7,927 nucleotides of DNA from Leclercia sp. UBA7405 (GCA_002469605.1 DKMV01000312.1:915-8841); one strand, 5' to 3'; positions 1 through 6,526 are shown, numbered from the stretch's first letter. The notes: generated by a model not told the origin, from the sequence alone. Program-made: numbers and translations.

Positions 1-531
1 TTTCTTGATTTTTTACCGCTGATTGTGTTTTTTGCCTTTTATAAGCTCTATGACATCTATGCCGGAACGGCGGCGCTGATCGTGGCGACGGCGGTGGTTC
101 TGATCTACAGCTGGGTGCGCTATCGCAAAGTTGAAAAAATGGCGCTGATTACTTTCATCCTGGTGGCGGTATTCGGCGGCCTTACCGTCTTCTTCCATAA
201 CGATGAATTTATTAAATGGAAAGTGACGGTGATTTACGCCCTCTTTGCCGGCGCGCTGCTGATTAGCCAGTGGGTGATGAAAAAGCCGCTGATTCAGCGG
301 ATGCTGGGCAAGGAACTGACCCTGCCACAGGAAGTTTGGTCTCGCCTGAATATCGCCTGGGCGGTGTTCTTTATCCTCTGCGGCCTGGCGAATATCTATA
401 TCGCGTTCTGGCTGCCGCAAAATATCTGGGTGAACTTTAAGGTCTTTGGCCTGACCGCCCTGACGCTGGTCTTTACCCTGCTGAGCGGTGTCTACATCTA
501 TCGCCACATGCCGCAGGACGATAAGCACTAA
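1..531 (+). CDS. yciB: Inner membrane septation protein YciB (5'-truncated by the window)
   Basis: The open frame runs from base 1 to a TAA at 529-531. It matches my recollection of E. coli YciB (179 residues) almost throughout, and the first codon here corresponds to residue 4, so only the start Met and two residues are missing. It is a polytopic inner-membrane protein: hydrophobic segments are visible around [74 protein letters not shown] and [19 protein letters not shown], with a short charged tail ending HMPQDDKH. The family is linked to septation, cell-envelope synthesis and membrane integrity; its molecular role is not visible from sequence. In E. coli yciA follows directly, but here a siderophore receptor gene intervenes. 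The hairpin at 540-562 follows the stop. Confidence 0.97.
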   Translation, partial: FLDFLPLIVFFAFYKLYDIYAGTAALIVATAVVLIYSWVRYRKVEKMALITFILVAVFGGLTVFFHNDEFIKWKVTVIYALFAGALLISQWVMKKPLIQRMLGKELTLPQEVWSRLNIAWAVFFILCGLANIYIAFWLPQNIWVNFKVFGLTALTLVFTLLSGVYIYRHMPQDDKH

Positions 532-539
532 CCCCTTCT

Positions 540-562
540 GCCGGGCTGGCTTCCAGCCCGGC
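540..562 (+). terminator. Hairpin terminator after yciB
   Basis: A perfect 10-bp GC-rich stem (GCCGGGCTGG, 540-549, against CCAGCCCGGC, 553-562) closes a 3-nt CTT loop nine bases after the yciB stop. The downstream tract ATTTCTCC is only moderately T-rich, so this may be an imperfect intrinsic terminator or a 3'-end-stabilising hairpin. It separates the yciB transcript from the independently controlled receptor gene. Confidence 0.75.
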
Positions 563-618
563 ATTTCTCCTCTGTGTTAAATCCTCCACACTTTCTGCCG
601 CACCCGTTGAAAATGGCT

Positions 619-644
619 GAATCTTGAAGAAATTATGAAGATTC
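619..644. repeat. Inverted repeat upstream of the receptor promoter
   Basis: GAATCTT (619-625) and AAGATTC (638-644) form a perfect 7-bp inverted repeat with a 12-base AT-rich spacer, ending 14 bases before the Fur box. The geometry would suit a dimeric regulator binding upstream of the receptor promoter, or it may be chance. No regulator is recognised from the sequence. Confidence 0.3.
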
Positions 645-658
645 GGCGCATTACTTGT

Positions 659-677
659 AATGAGAATGATTGTCATT
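659..677 (+). promoter_or_regulatory. Fur box upstream of the IroN-like receptor gene
   Basis: AATGAGAATGATTGTCATT is palindromic about G668 with one mismatched pair. Its core, TGAGAATGATTGTCA (661-675), differs from the 7-1-7 Fur consensus TGATAATNATTATCA at only two positions. It lies 41-59 bases upstream of the receptor start. A plausible promoter overlaps it: TTGTAA (655-660), 16-bp spacer, TAATAT (677-682). That would let Fe-Fur block RNA polymerase when iron is plentiful. The Fur match is strong; the -35/-10 assignment is weak. Confidence 0.85.
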
Positions 678-717
678 AATATTCGTCATCGCATTTTTAA
701 CAAATGGACATGTGTTG

Positions 718-2904
718 ATGAAAAGAAAAATAACTTGCGGCCCCGCTCCGCTGGCTCTGGCCATTACCGCCGCGTTTTGTCATTACGCGCAGGCAGAAGA
801 CGAGATTGTTCACGACGGCGAAACCATGGTGGTGCAGGCCACCGCAGAAGAGGCGCTTAAACAACAGCCGGGAGTCTCGGTGATTACGGCGGAAGATATC
901 GCCAAAGAGCCGCCGGTAAACGATCTTTCTGAGATCATTCGCAAAATGCCCGGCGTTAACCTCACCGGCAACAGCGCCAGCGGCAGCCGCGGAAACAATC
1001 GCCAGATCGATATTCGCGGCATGGGCCCGGAAAATACCCTGATTCTGGTGGACGGGGTGCCCGTCACCTCCCGTAATGCCGTGCGTTACAGCTGGCGCGG
1101 CGAGCGTGATACCCGAGGCGACACCAACTGGGTACCGCCGGAGATGGTTGAGCGCATCGAAGTGCTGCGCGGCCCGGCCGCCGCTCGCTACGGCTCCGGT
1201 GCCGCAGGCGGCGTGGTGAACATCATCACCAAACGTCCTACCAACGACTGGCACGGCTCGCTCTCGCTGTACACCAATCAGCCAGAGAACGATAAAGAGG
1301 GGGCGACGAAGCGCGCCAACTTCAACCTCAGCGGCCCGCTGGCAGGCGATGCGCTGACCATGCGCCTGTACGGCAATATCAATAAAACCGACGCTGACGC
1401 GTACGACATCAACACCGCGCAGAATGGCTCTTACGCCGCCGGGCGCGAAGGGGTGCGCAATAAAGACATCAACGCCCTGCTCTCCTGGAAACTGACCCCG
1501 CAGCAGATTATCGATTTTGACTACGCCTACAGCCGCCAGGGCAACATCTACGCCGGGGATACCCAATACAGCAACGGTAATCTCAGCCCAGGCGGGCTGG
1601 TGCAGTCCCTGTATGGCGATGAGACCAACCGCATGTACCGTCAGTCGTACGGTATTACCCATAACGGCATCTGGGACTGGGGGCAGTCGAAGCTGGCCTT
1701 CAATTATGAGAAGACCAACAATACCCGCCTCGGCGAAGGCTCTACCGGCAAGGTAGAGGGGATGATCAACAGCGACGAGTACAGCACCAGCCGCCTGGAA
1801 TCGTATCGTGCCTCCGGGGAGCTTAACGTTCCGCTGTTCTGGCTGGTGGATCAGACTCTGACGCTGGGTGCCGAATGGAACCGCGACGAGCTTAACGATC
1901 CCGCCTCGATGCAGGCTACCAACAATGCGGGCGTGAACGTGGGCGGCGTCTCCGGCGATCCCGCTGACCGCAGCAGCAAAAACAGCGCCGATCTCACCGG
2001 TATTTATCTGGAAGATAATATCGAGGCGCGCCCCGGCACCAATCTGATCCCCGGCCTGCGCTTTGATTATCACAACGAGTTTGGCAGTAACTGGAGCCCG
2101 AGCCTGAATATGCAGCAGGAGCTGGGCGACATGTTTAAATTGAAGGCCGGGATCGCCCGCGTCTTTAAAGCACCGAACCTGTACCAGTCCAGCGAAGGTT
2201 ATCTGCTCTCCACCCGGGGTAACGGCTGCCCGGTAAGCGTTGGGGAAGGAAGCTGTTATCTGCTGGGTAACCCGGACCTCGACCCGGAAATCAGTATCAA
2301 TAAAGAGATAGGCCTCGAGTTTAACCACAACGGGTATGACGCGGGCATTACCTGGTTCCGCAACGATTACAAAAACAAAATCGTGTCGGGTACCGAGGTG
2401 CTGGGCTATGCCTCTAACGGTGCCAATATTCTGCAGTGGAAAAACGGCGGTAAAGCGGTGGTGGAAGGTCTGGAGGGTAACCTGGTGGTGCCGGTTCTGC
2501 CCGATACGCTGAGCTGGCGCACCAATGCCACTTATATGATCACCTCGGAAGACAAAAAGACCGGCAACCCGCTGTCGATCATTCCGGAGTACACCATCAA
2601 CACCATGCTGGACTGGCAGGTGAACAGCAAGCTCTCCGCAAATGTGAACTGGACCATGTATGGCCGCCAGAAGCCGCGGGATAACGCGGAGATCCGCAAC
2701 GAAAAGGATGGGCTGTCGGATAAGGAGATTGGCGCCTACTCTATCGTCGGTATCAGCGCTAATTATCAGATGACGAAGAATCTGCGCCTGAACGCGGGCA
2801 TCAGCAACCTCTTCGACAAGCAAATCTATCGTGAGAATGATGGAGCCTCGACCTATAACGAGCCTGGCCGCGCTTACTACGCGGGCGTCACCATGTCCTT
2901 CTGA
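718..2904 (+). CDS. iroN: TonB-dependent catecholate siderophore receptor, IroN/FepA/PfeA type
   Basis: This is an outer-membrane gated-porin receptor of 728 residues; IroN is about 725. The ATG at 718 is chosen over the in-frame upstream extension because it opens a clear signal peptide: MKRK, a hydrophobic core, and an AQA cleavage site after residue 26. A TonB box follows (ETMVV, residues 35-39). The plug domain holds DIRGMGPENTLILVDGVPV and RGPAAARYGSGAAGGVVNI, and the rest is a 22-strand-type barrel ending in the typical terminal Phe (TMSF). Cys504 and Cys513 sit in a likely extracellular loop, where catecholate receptors carry a disulfide. Much of the plug and several barrel segments match remembered IroN closely, so enterobactin, its linear breakdown products or salmochelin-like catecholates are likely ligands. 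No iroBCDE genes are nearby, so the symbol reflects homology and not proven salmochelin use. Only a weak ribosome site (GGA, 706-708) precedes the start. A Fur box lies upstream. Confidence 0.93.
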   Translation: MKRKITCGPAPLALAITAAFCHYAQAEDEIVHDGETMVVQATAEEALKQQPGVSVITAEDIAKEPPVNDLSEIIRKMPGVNLTGNSASGSRGNNRQIDIRGMGPENTLILVDGVPVTSRNAVRYSWRGERDTRGDTNWVPPEMVERIEVLRGPAAARYGSGAAGGVVNIITKRPTNDWHGSLSLYTNQPENDKEGATKRANFNLSGPLAGDALTMRLYGNINKTDADAYDINTAQNGSYAAGREGVRNKDINALLSWKLTPQQIIDFDYAYSRQGNIYAGDTQYSNGNLSPGGLVQSLYGDETNRMYRQSYGITHNGIWDWGQSKLAFNYEKTNNTRLGEGSTGKVEGMINSDEYSTSRLESYRASGELNVPLFWLVDQTLTLGAEWNRDELNDPASMQATNNAGVNVGGVSGDPADRSSKNSADLTGIYLEDNIEARPGTNLIPGLRFDYHNEFGSNWSPSLNMQQELGDMFKLKAGIARVFKAPNLYQSSEGYLLSTRGNGCPVSVGEGSCYLLGNPDLDPEISINKEIGLEFNHNGYDAGITWFRNDYKNKIVSGTEVLGYASNGANILQWKNGGKAVVEGLEGNLVVPVLPDTLSWRTNATYMITSEDKKTGNPLSIIPEYTINTMLDWQVNSKLSANVNWTMYGRQKPRDNAEIRNEKDGLSDKEIGAYSIVGISANYQMTKNLRLNAGISNLFDKQIYRENDGASTYNEPGRAYYAGVTMSF

Positions 2905-2911
2905 CCCATCT

Positions 2912-2937
2912 ACGCCCGCGCCGCGGGCGTTTTCTTC
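2912..2937 (+). terminator. Rho-independent terminator after the receptor gene
   Basis: ACGCCCGC (2912-2919) pairs perfectly with GCGGGCGT (2923-2930) around a GCC loop, followed by the T-rich stretch TTTTCTTCT. It starts eight bases after the receptor stop codon and should separate the iron-regulated message from yciA. Confidence 0.88.
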
Positions 2938-3004
2938 TGTTCTCACCGGCTGTAAATCATAGTAGCATCCCGCCTGAAGTCCTCCGTAATGAGTAGAGTA
3001 CATA

Positions 3005-3400
3005 ATGACAACAACGAACGCCCCGCAGGGCGAACTGGTTTTACGCACCCTTGCCATGCCCGCAGACACCAATGCAAACGGTGACATTTTTGGCGGCTGG
3101 CTGATGTCGCAAATGGATATGGGCGGGGCGATCCTCGCCAAAGAGATTGCCCATGGCCGCGTGGTCACGGTCCGGGTCGATGGCATGACCTTTCTGCGCC
3201 CGGTGGCGGTAGGCGACGTGGTGTGCTGTTACGCGCGTTGCGTAAAGCGTGGGAATACTTCGGTGTCGATTAATATCGAAGTGTGGGTGAAGAAGGTCTC
3301 TTCAGAGCCTATCGGCCAGCGCTATAAAGCGACCGAAGCGCTCTTTATCTATGTTGCCGTAGATAACGACGGAAAACCGCGGCCGCTGCCGGCCGCCTGA
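3005..3400 (+). CDS. yciA: Acyl-CoA thioesterase YciA
   Basis: YciA is a cytoplasmic hotdog-fold thioesterase that hydrolyses a broad range of acyl-CoA esters to free acid and CoA. The 131-residue product is nearly identical to E. coli YciA (132 residues) as I recall it. The signature ADTNANGDIFGGWLMSQMD covers residues 20-38; N25, G26, the FGG turn and D38 fit the usual active-site region (D38 is inferred to match the catalytic Asp of the H. influenzae enzyme). GMTFLRPVAVGD is the second conserved hotdog strand region. The ATG at 3005 is the start because it gives the family N-terminus, although the ribosome site is weak (GAG-rich bases at about 2991-2998). The gene is convergent with tonB. 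Confidence 0.97.
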   Translation: MTTTNAPQGELVLRTLAMPADTNANGDIFGGWLMSQMDMGGAILAKEIAHGRVVTVRVDGMTFLRPVAVGDVVCCYARCVKRGNTSVSINIEVWVKKVSSEPIGQRYKATEALFIYVAVDNDGKPRPLPAA

Positions 3401-3409
3401 ACCGCAGCC

Positions 3410-3439
3410 AAAAAAAAGCCTCCTTTCGGAGGCTTTTTT
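3410..3439. terminator. Bidirectional terminator between yciA and tonB
   Basis: GCCTCC (3418-3423) pairs with GGAGGC (3428-3433) around a TTTC loop. An eight-A tract lies on the left (3410-3417) and a six-T tract on the right (3434-3439), so each strand reads as a stem followed by a U-run. It sits between the convergent stop codons of yciA (3400) and tonB (3442) and should end both transcripts. Confidence 0.95.
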
Positions 3440-3441
3440 AT

Positions 3442-4179
3442 TTATTCCATCTGCGCCCCGCCGTTCAGGCGGAAGACGATATTGACGATCAGGCCGCTGC
3501 CCGGCTTGCCCGGTTCGTACCGCCATCTGCGCATCGCGTTTTTCACTTCGCGCTCAAACATGTTAGATGGCTGGGCCGAAAGTACCTGCACGTTTTCTAC
3601 CCGGCCGTCGGAGGTGACGTCAAACTTCACGCGCACCCTTCCTTCGATACGCAGCGCCTGGGCGCGGGCCGGATATTGCGGCTGGTTGCGGCTGATTGCA
3701 CGCGGGCCGGCTGGTGCCGTGGCGACCGGCTTCGCGGTACTGGGGGTGTTACTCAGTACCGGACGCGATGGCGCGGTATTGGTATTCTGCACCGCCTGCG
3801 GGCGCGGCTCGACCGGGCGCGGTTCGCGTTTCGGACGCTCTTCCACCTTTTTAACCGGTTTTGGCTTCGGCTTAGGTTTTGGCTTGGGTTCTGGTTTATG
3901 GATCACCACCGGCGCCTCTTTGGGCGGCTCGGGAACCGGCTCCGGCTCCGGTTCGGGTTCCGGCTCAGCCACCGGCTCCGGCGGCGGTGCCACCTGCACG
4001 GGCTCTAAATCTGCGGGCGTTACCATGGTCACGGAAATCGGCTGCGCGGGCGCGGGCATTTCAATAACCTGATTAACCGATGTGTAGAGCAGGCCCGCCA
4101 CTACGGCTCCGTGGATAACAACGGACAACAGCGTCGGCCATGGAAAACGGCGAGGTAAATCAAGGGTCATTGAAGTCAT
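3442..4179 (-). CDS. tonB: Energy transducer TonB
   Basis: TonB couples the ExbB-ExbD proton motor in the inner membrane to outer-membrane receptors such as the siderophore receptor in this window. Counted from the internal Met at 4170 ([11 protein letters not shown], the E. coli start, 242 residues against 239), the single N-terminal membrane helix carries the functionally important Ser16 and His20. A proline-rich periplasmic spanner follows, with EP repeats and then KP repeats ([14 protein letters not shown]). The C-terminal domain has QPQYP at residues 163-167, the segment that contacts the TonB box, then [14 protein letters not shown] and [16 protein letters not shown]. The coordinates given use the upstream ATG at 4179 (MTSMTLDL, 245 residues). 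Neither ATG has a strong ribosome site, and both may be used. Promoter and Fur-like site lie upstream. Confidence 0.98.
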   Translation of the reverse strand: MTSMTLDLPRRFPWPTLLSVVIHGAVVAGLLYTSVNQVIEMPAPAQPISVTMVTPADLEPVQVAPPPEPVAEPEPEPEPEPVPEPPKEAPVVIHKPEPKPKPKPKPKPVKKVEERPKREPRPVEPRPQAVQNTNTAPSRPVLSNTPSTAKPVATAPAGPRAISRNQPQYPARAQALRIEGRVRVKFDVTSDGRVENVQVLSAQPSNMFEREVKNAMRRWRYEPGKPGSGLIVNIVFRLNGGAQME

Positions 4180-4208
4180 AATCGTTTCAGTTTAAAAACC
4201 AGACCCTG

Positions 4209-4238
4209 ATTTTAAATGCAAATAGCAATCATATTCAA
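4209..4238 (-). promoter_or_regulatory. tonB promoter with overlapping Fur-like site
   Basis: Read on the minus strand, TTGAAT (4238-4233) and TAAAAT (4214-4209) form a -35/-10 pair with an 18-bp spacer, 30 bases before the upstream tonB ATG. TGAATATGATTGCTA (4237-4223) lies across the -35 and spacer and resembles the 7-1-7 Fur consensus, though with five mismatches. E. coli tonB is Fur-repressed through a site in the same place, and the bases look conserved. The promoter is well supported; Fur control is inferred by homology. Confidence 0.7.
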
Positions 4239-4273
4239 TAAGCCTGTTCATCTTAGAGTCACTTAGGGGTTCA

Positions 4274-4314
4274 GATGGTGAAAAAAGGCGCACCATTGTT
4301 ATGGTTTTCACATC
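4274..4314. repeat. Imperfect inverted repeat in the tonB-yciI intergenic region
   Basis: GATGGTGAAAA (4274-4284) and TTTTCACATC (4305-4314) are inverted repeats with one bulged base. A smaller hairpin, CCAT-TGTT-ATGG (4293-4304), is nested inside. The element lies about 36 bases upstream of the tonB -35 and about 77 bases before the yciI start. It could be a regulator site or an RNA hairpin in a long yciI leader; neither is shown. Confidence 0.35.
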
Positions 4315-4390
4315 ATGATTATCTTTACATTGCAGTCACATGACGTTTCACATAACGTAATCGCACATTCAATGGTTCAGGAGTTCCACC

Positions 4391-4687
4391 GTGCTTTACG
4401 TGATTTACGCCGAAGATATTGCTGATTCTCTGGAAAAACGCCTTTCCGTTCGCCCTGCCCACCTGGCACGTTTACAGCTTCTGCATGATGAAGGCAGATT
4501 ACTCACCGCCGGCCCGATGCCCGCGGTTGACAGCAACGATCCTGGCGTAGCAGGTTTTACCGGCTCAACGGTAATTGCGGAATTTGAATCCCTGGAAGCG
4601 GCTCAGGCCTGGGCCGAGGCCGATCCTTACGTTGCGGCGGGAGTCTACCAAAAGGTCACCGTTAAGCCGTACAAAAAAGTCTTCTAA
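4391..4687 (+). CDS. yciI: YciI family protein
   Basis: This is a small cytoplasmic protein of 98 residues, the same length as E. coli YciI and nearly the same sequence ([18 protein letters not shown] at the start, VKPYKKVF at the end). The fold is a ferredoxin-like alpha/beta dimer. The family keeps a His/Asp pair in the pocket; candidates here are the His of RPAHLARL and the Asp of AVDSNDPG. Its physiological reaction is not established; some relatives are dehydrochlorinases or act on small electrophilic substrates. Translation starts at a GTG: the AGGAG at 4379-4383 is seven bases upstream, and this start gives the exact family N-terminus. It diverges from tonB and ends at a terminator shared with the convergent TetR gene. 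Confidence 0.96.
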   Translation: MLYVIYAEDIADSLEKRLSVRPAHLARLQLLHDEGRLLTAGPMPAVDSNDPGVAGFTGSTVIAEFESLEAAQAWAEADPYVAAGVYQKVTVKPYKKVF

Positions 4688-4695
4688 AAATAGTC

Positions 4696-4717
4696 AAAGC
4701 TCCTGCGGGAGCTTTTT
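4696..4717 (+). terminator. Terminator after yciI
   Basis: AAAGCTCC (4696-4703) pairs with GGAGCTTT (4708-4715) around a TGCG loop and runs into TTTTT (4713-4717). It lies nine bases after the yciI stop and directly abuts the stop of the convergent TetR gene. On the minus strand the stem is followed by GACTATTTTT, so it may also stop the TetR transcript. Confidence 0.9.
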
Positions 4718-4718
4718 A

Positions 4719-5318
4719 CTAGTTTTCAGCCTGCTGTAACAGGCCGCCGGCCATCTCAGTAAAAACCGCAATAATTTTCGGCAGCGCCTGCGCCGGATGC
4801 TCGCTGGAGGCAATCCGCAGGGCGGCATTCATGGCGGCGGTGTTCAGCATCCAGGCCGCCGCGTCGGCATCCACAGGTTTCAGCACCCCGCGCTCGAGCA
4901 GCTTTACGACGGTCTCACGGGTAGCATCGAGACAGCTGATCTGTCCTGGCCATTGGGCAGGATCGCCAAGAAACGCCGGGCCATCCAGCAGTACAATACG
5001 CCGCACCTCAGGATCCAGCGCCATTTTGATATAGGCGACCCCTTCGGCCAGCAGCCTTTCCCAGTCGTCATCAACCCCGGCCACCTCTTCTCTGGCGCGC
5101 TGGGCCATTTCGCTGTCCATTTGTGCCACTACCGCGGCCAGTAAGCCTTTTTTATCGCCAAAATTGTGATAAAGCGCGCCGCGCGTAAGGCCAACGCTGG
5201 CCGTGAGTTCGTCCATAGATGCCGCAGCAAAGCCCTTTTCGGCAAAGGCTTTTCGCGCTGCCAGCATTAGTTTTGTGCGGTTTTCAGCCATCGTTTCGGC
5301 ACGACGTTTAACAGCCAT
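4719..5318 (-). CDS. TetR/AcrR family transcriptional repressor
   Basis: A 199-residue one-domain regulator with an N-terminal TetR DNA-binding domain: the helix-turn-helix MDELTASVGLTRGALYHNFGDKKGL lies at about residues 35-59, with the typical LYHNFGDKKGLL end. The C-terminal half (from about 65) is the ligand-binding and dimer domain, with the segment VLLDGPAFLGDPAQWPGQ seen in many TetR relatives. The start at 5318 (MAVKRRAETMAEN) is chosen because GGAG sits five bases upstream and this matches the family N-terminus; longer in-frame starts would run back into the operator. It is transcribed divergently from the rid-oxidoreductase operon, with twin palindromes between them. It most likely represses both itself and that operon until a ligand binds. 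The inducer is unknown; given the oxidoreductase, a quinone or other reactive electrophile is a reasonable guess. Confidence 0.93.
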   Translation of the reverse strand: MAVKRRAETMAENRTKLMLAARKAFAEKGFAAASMDELTASVGLTRGALYHNFGDKKGLLAAVVAQMDSEMAQRAREEVAGVDDDWERLLAEGVAYIKMALDPEVRRIVLLDGPAFLGDPAQWPGQISCLDATRETVVKLLERGVLKPVDADAAAWMLNTAAMNAALRIASSEHPAQALPKIIAVFTEMAGGLLQQAEN

Positions 5319-5333
5319 AGCGTCTCCATCTTC

Positions 5334-5389
5334 ATTTGACATACGTGGCGTATGTCTGATTAATTCTACATACGCCACGTATGTTAAAT
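5334..5389. promoter_or_regulatory. Symmetric divergent promoter with twin TetR operators
   Basis: Two 17-bp sites, ACATACGTGGCGTATGT (5339-5355) and ACATACGCCACGTATGT (5368-5384), are each 7-3-7 palindromes and exact reverse complements of each other; their centres are 29 bp apart. With flanks, the arms extend to 22 bp (5334-5355 and 5368-5389) with one mismatch. Rightward promoter: TTGACA (5336-5341), 17-bp spacer, ATTAAT (5359-5364). Leftward promoter: TTAACA (5387-5382 on the minus strand), 17-bp spacer, and the same ATTAAT, which is self-complementary. One -10 can therefore serve both directions, and each operator covers a -35 and spacer on one side and the start site of the other. The operator assignment is inferred from position beside the TetR gene. 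Confidence 0.85.
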
Positions 5390-5444
5390 CATTCCTGCAT
5401 GCGGCGCTTGTGGTTTTTCAACCTGACCCTGTAAAGGAGATTTT

Positions 5445-5855
5445 ATGATCCAGCGCGAACCGATTTTCCCCGCCAGCCGCCATGCGCTCTATGAAGAGCA
5501 TGGTTATTCTGCCGCCATCCGTTCCGGCGATTTGCTGTTCGTTTCCGGCCAGGTGGGAAGCCGCGCCGACGGCACGCCGGAACCGGATTTTGCCGCTCAG
5601 GTGCAGCTTGCTTTTGATAATCTCAAGGCGACGCTTGCCGCCGCCGGGTGCACCTTCGACGACCTGATTGACGTCACCACCTTCCATACCGATCCGCAGA
5701 ATCAGTTCCCGACCATCATGCAGGTAAAACAGTCGTTCTTCCCGCAACCGCCCTATCCGAACTGGACCGCCGTGGGCGTGACCTGGCTGGCGGGATTCGA
5801 TTTCGAAATTAAAGTCATTGCCCGTATTCCGGCTGACGCCAGTCTCTCCTCTTAA
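5445..5855 (+). CDS. Rid (YjgF/YER057c/UK114) family protein, YjgH-like
   Basis: A 136-residue cytoplasmic protein of the Rid superfamily, normally a trimer with ligand pockets between subunits. RidA itself hydrolyses reactive enamine/imine intermediates. The segment GYSAAIRSGDLLFVSGQVG (residues 20-38) holds positions matching RidA Tyr17 and Ser30 (Y21, S34), and Glu121 in FEIKVIARIP matches the conserved Glu. The arginine that binds the substrate carboxylate in RidA (PAR-S/T) is absent: here it is PNWT (105-108), with Trp107 in the Arg place. The sequence closely resembles E. coli YjgH as I recall it, which is a Rid subgroup not expected to have imine deaminase activity. The ribosome site AAGGAG (5434-5439) is strong. 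The gene is first in an operon with the oxidoreductase 19 bases downstream, divergent from the TetR gene. Its substrate is unknown. Confidence 0.93.
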   Translation: MIQREPIFPASRHALYEEHGYSAAIRSGDLLFVSGQVGSRADGTPEPDFAAQVQLAFDNLKATLAAAGCTFDDLIDVTTFHTDPQNQFPTIMQVKQSFFPQPPYPNWTAVGVTWLAGFDFEIKVIARIPADASLSS

Positions 5856-5874
5856 CTTTGGTGTTGAGGTCATT

Positions 5875-6474
5875 ATGTTAGTAGCCAATCCAGTGAACAA
5901 CGCGCTGATCGTAACGGCGCATCCGGTTGCAGAATCATTATCCCACTCCCTGACGGCGCGCATCGCCGGACGCCTGCGCGAGCAGGGTACCCAGGTGGAG
6001 ATTGCCGATCTTCACGCAGAAGCCTTTGCTCCGGCGATGATACGCCCGGACCTGGAGCTGTATCACGGCAATGCGCGCGCCCTGCCCGCCGATATTCTGC
6101 GCGAGCAGCAGCGGGTGGAGCGTGCCGATATGCTGGTGTTTGTCTTCCCGATTTACTGGTGGTCAGTGCCCGGCATCCTGAAGGGCTGGTTTGACCGGGT
6201 CCTGACGCTGAACTGGGCGTATAAAGCGGCAGAAGACGGGCGGATTGTCGGTAATCTGCGCGATGTACCCGTGCGCCTGGTGGCCATCGCCGGCAGCGAT
6301 GTTAAAGGTTTCGATAAGCACGGCTATACAACGGCGATCCAGACCCAGCTCGTAGAGGGTGTTTTCGGCTTTTGCGGGCTGAAGGACGTTAAGCTGAATA
6401 TTCTGTATGAGGCAGATACCGCCACGGCGGAACAGGTAGACGATTTCCTGAAAAGCCTGGAAAGCGTTGGGTAA
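5875..6474 (+). CDS. NAD(P)H-dependent flavin oxidoreductase, flavodoxin-like (NQO1/KefF type)
   Basis: A 199-residue cytoplasmic flavoprotein of the flavodoxin_2 family, which typically moves two electrons from NAD(P)H via FMN or FAD to quinones, azo or nitro compounds. The flavin-phosphate strand and loop are seen as ALIVTAHPVAESLSHSL (residues 10-26, His16-Pro17 and Ser21-Ser25). The second flavin-binding stretch is VFVFPIYWWSVPGILKGWFDRVL (88-110), and RLVAIAGSD carries the third strand. It resembles KefF/KefG ancillary proteins and DT-diaphorase-like reductases more than MdaB, and there is no kef gene beside it, so a free-standing reductase is likely. The ATG at 5875 is preceded by GAGGT (5866-5870); the longer in-frame start at 5818 would overlap the rid gene and adds a non-family extension. 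It is co-transcribed with the rid gene. Substrate unknown. Confidence 0.92.
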   Translation: MLVANPVNNALIVTAHPVAESLSHSLTARIAGRLREQGTQVEIADLHAEAFAPAMIRPDLELYHGNARALPADILREQQRVERADMLVFVFPIYWWSVPGILKGWFDRVLTLNWAYKAAEDGRIVGNLRDVPVRLVAIAGSDVKGFDKHGYTTAIQTQLVEGVFGFCGLKDVKLNILYEADTATAEQVDDFLKSLESVG

Positions 6475-6503
6475 GTCTTACGTTTGCTATGTCAGAAAAT
6501 ATA

Positions 6504-6523
6504 AAGGCTCCCGCGGGAGCCTT
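6504..6523. terminator. Hairpin between the oxidoreductase gene and leuE
   Basis: A perfect 20-bp palindrome, AAGGCTCCCGCGGGAGCCTT, lies between the convergent stops of the oxidoreductase (6474) and leuE (6527). On the minus strand it is followed by TATATTTTCT, so it suits leuE best. On the plus strand only AAATC follows, so termination of the rid operon there may be less efficient. Confidence 0.8.
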
Positions 6524-6526
6524 AAA

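Noticed and set aside
13..564. A 183-codon minus-strand frame antisense to yciB
   Set aside because: It overlaps a full-length conserved yciB and reads through its terminator hairpin; a shadow.
697..3186. An 829-codon open frame antisense to the receptor gene
   Set aside because: It is the reverse-strand shadow of a GC-rich coding sequence; its translation shows no family motif and it runs through the receptor terminator and into yciA.
3482..4072. A Gly/Ser-rich frame antisense to tonB
   Set aside because: The repeats are the complement of the TonB EP/KP codons; no start context or family match.
5339..5384. The twin palindromes as a CRISPR-like or IS-end structure
   Set aside because: There are only two copies, in inverted orientation, with a 12-base AT spacer and no transposase; position and symmetry fit TetR operators better.
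5203..5448. A plus-strand frame from the TetR coding region through the operators to the rid start
   Set aside because: It crosses the twin operators and shared promoter, lacks a ribosome site, and is antisense to the helix-turn-helix region.
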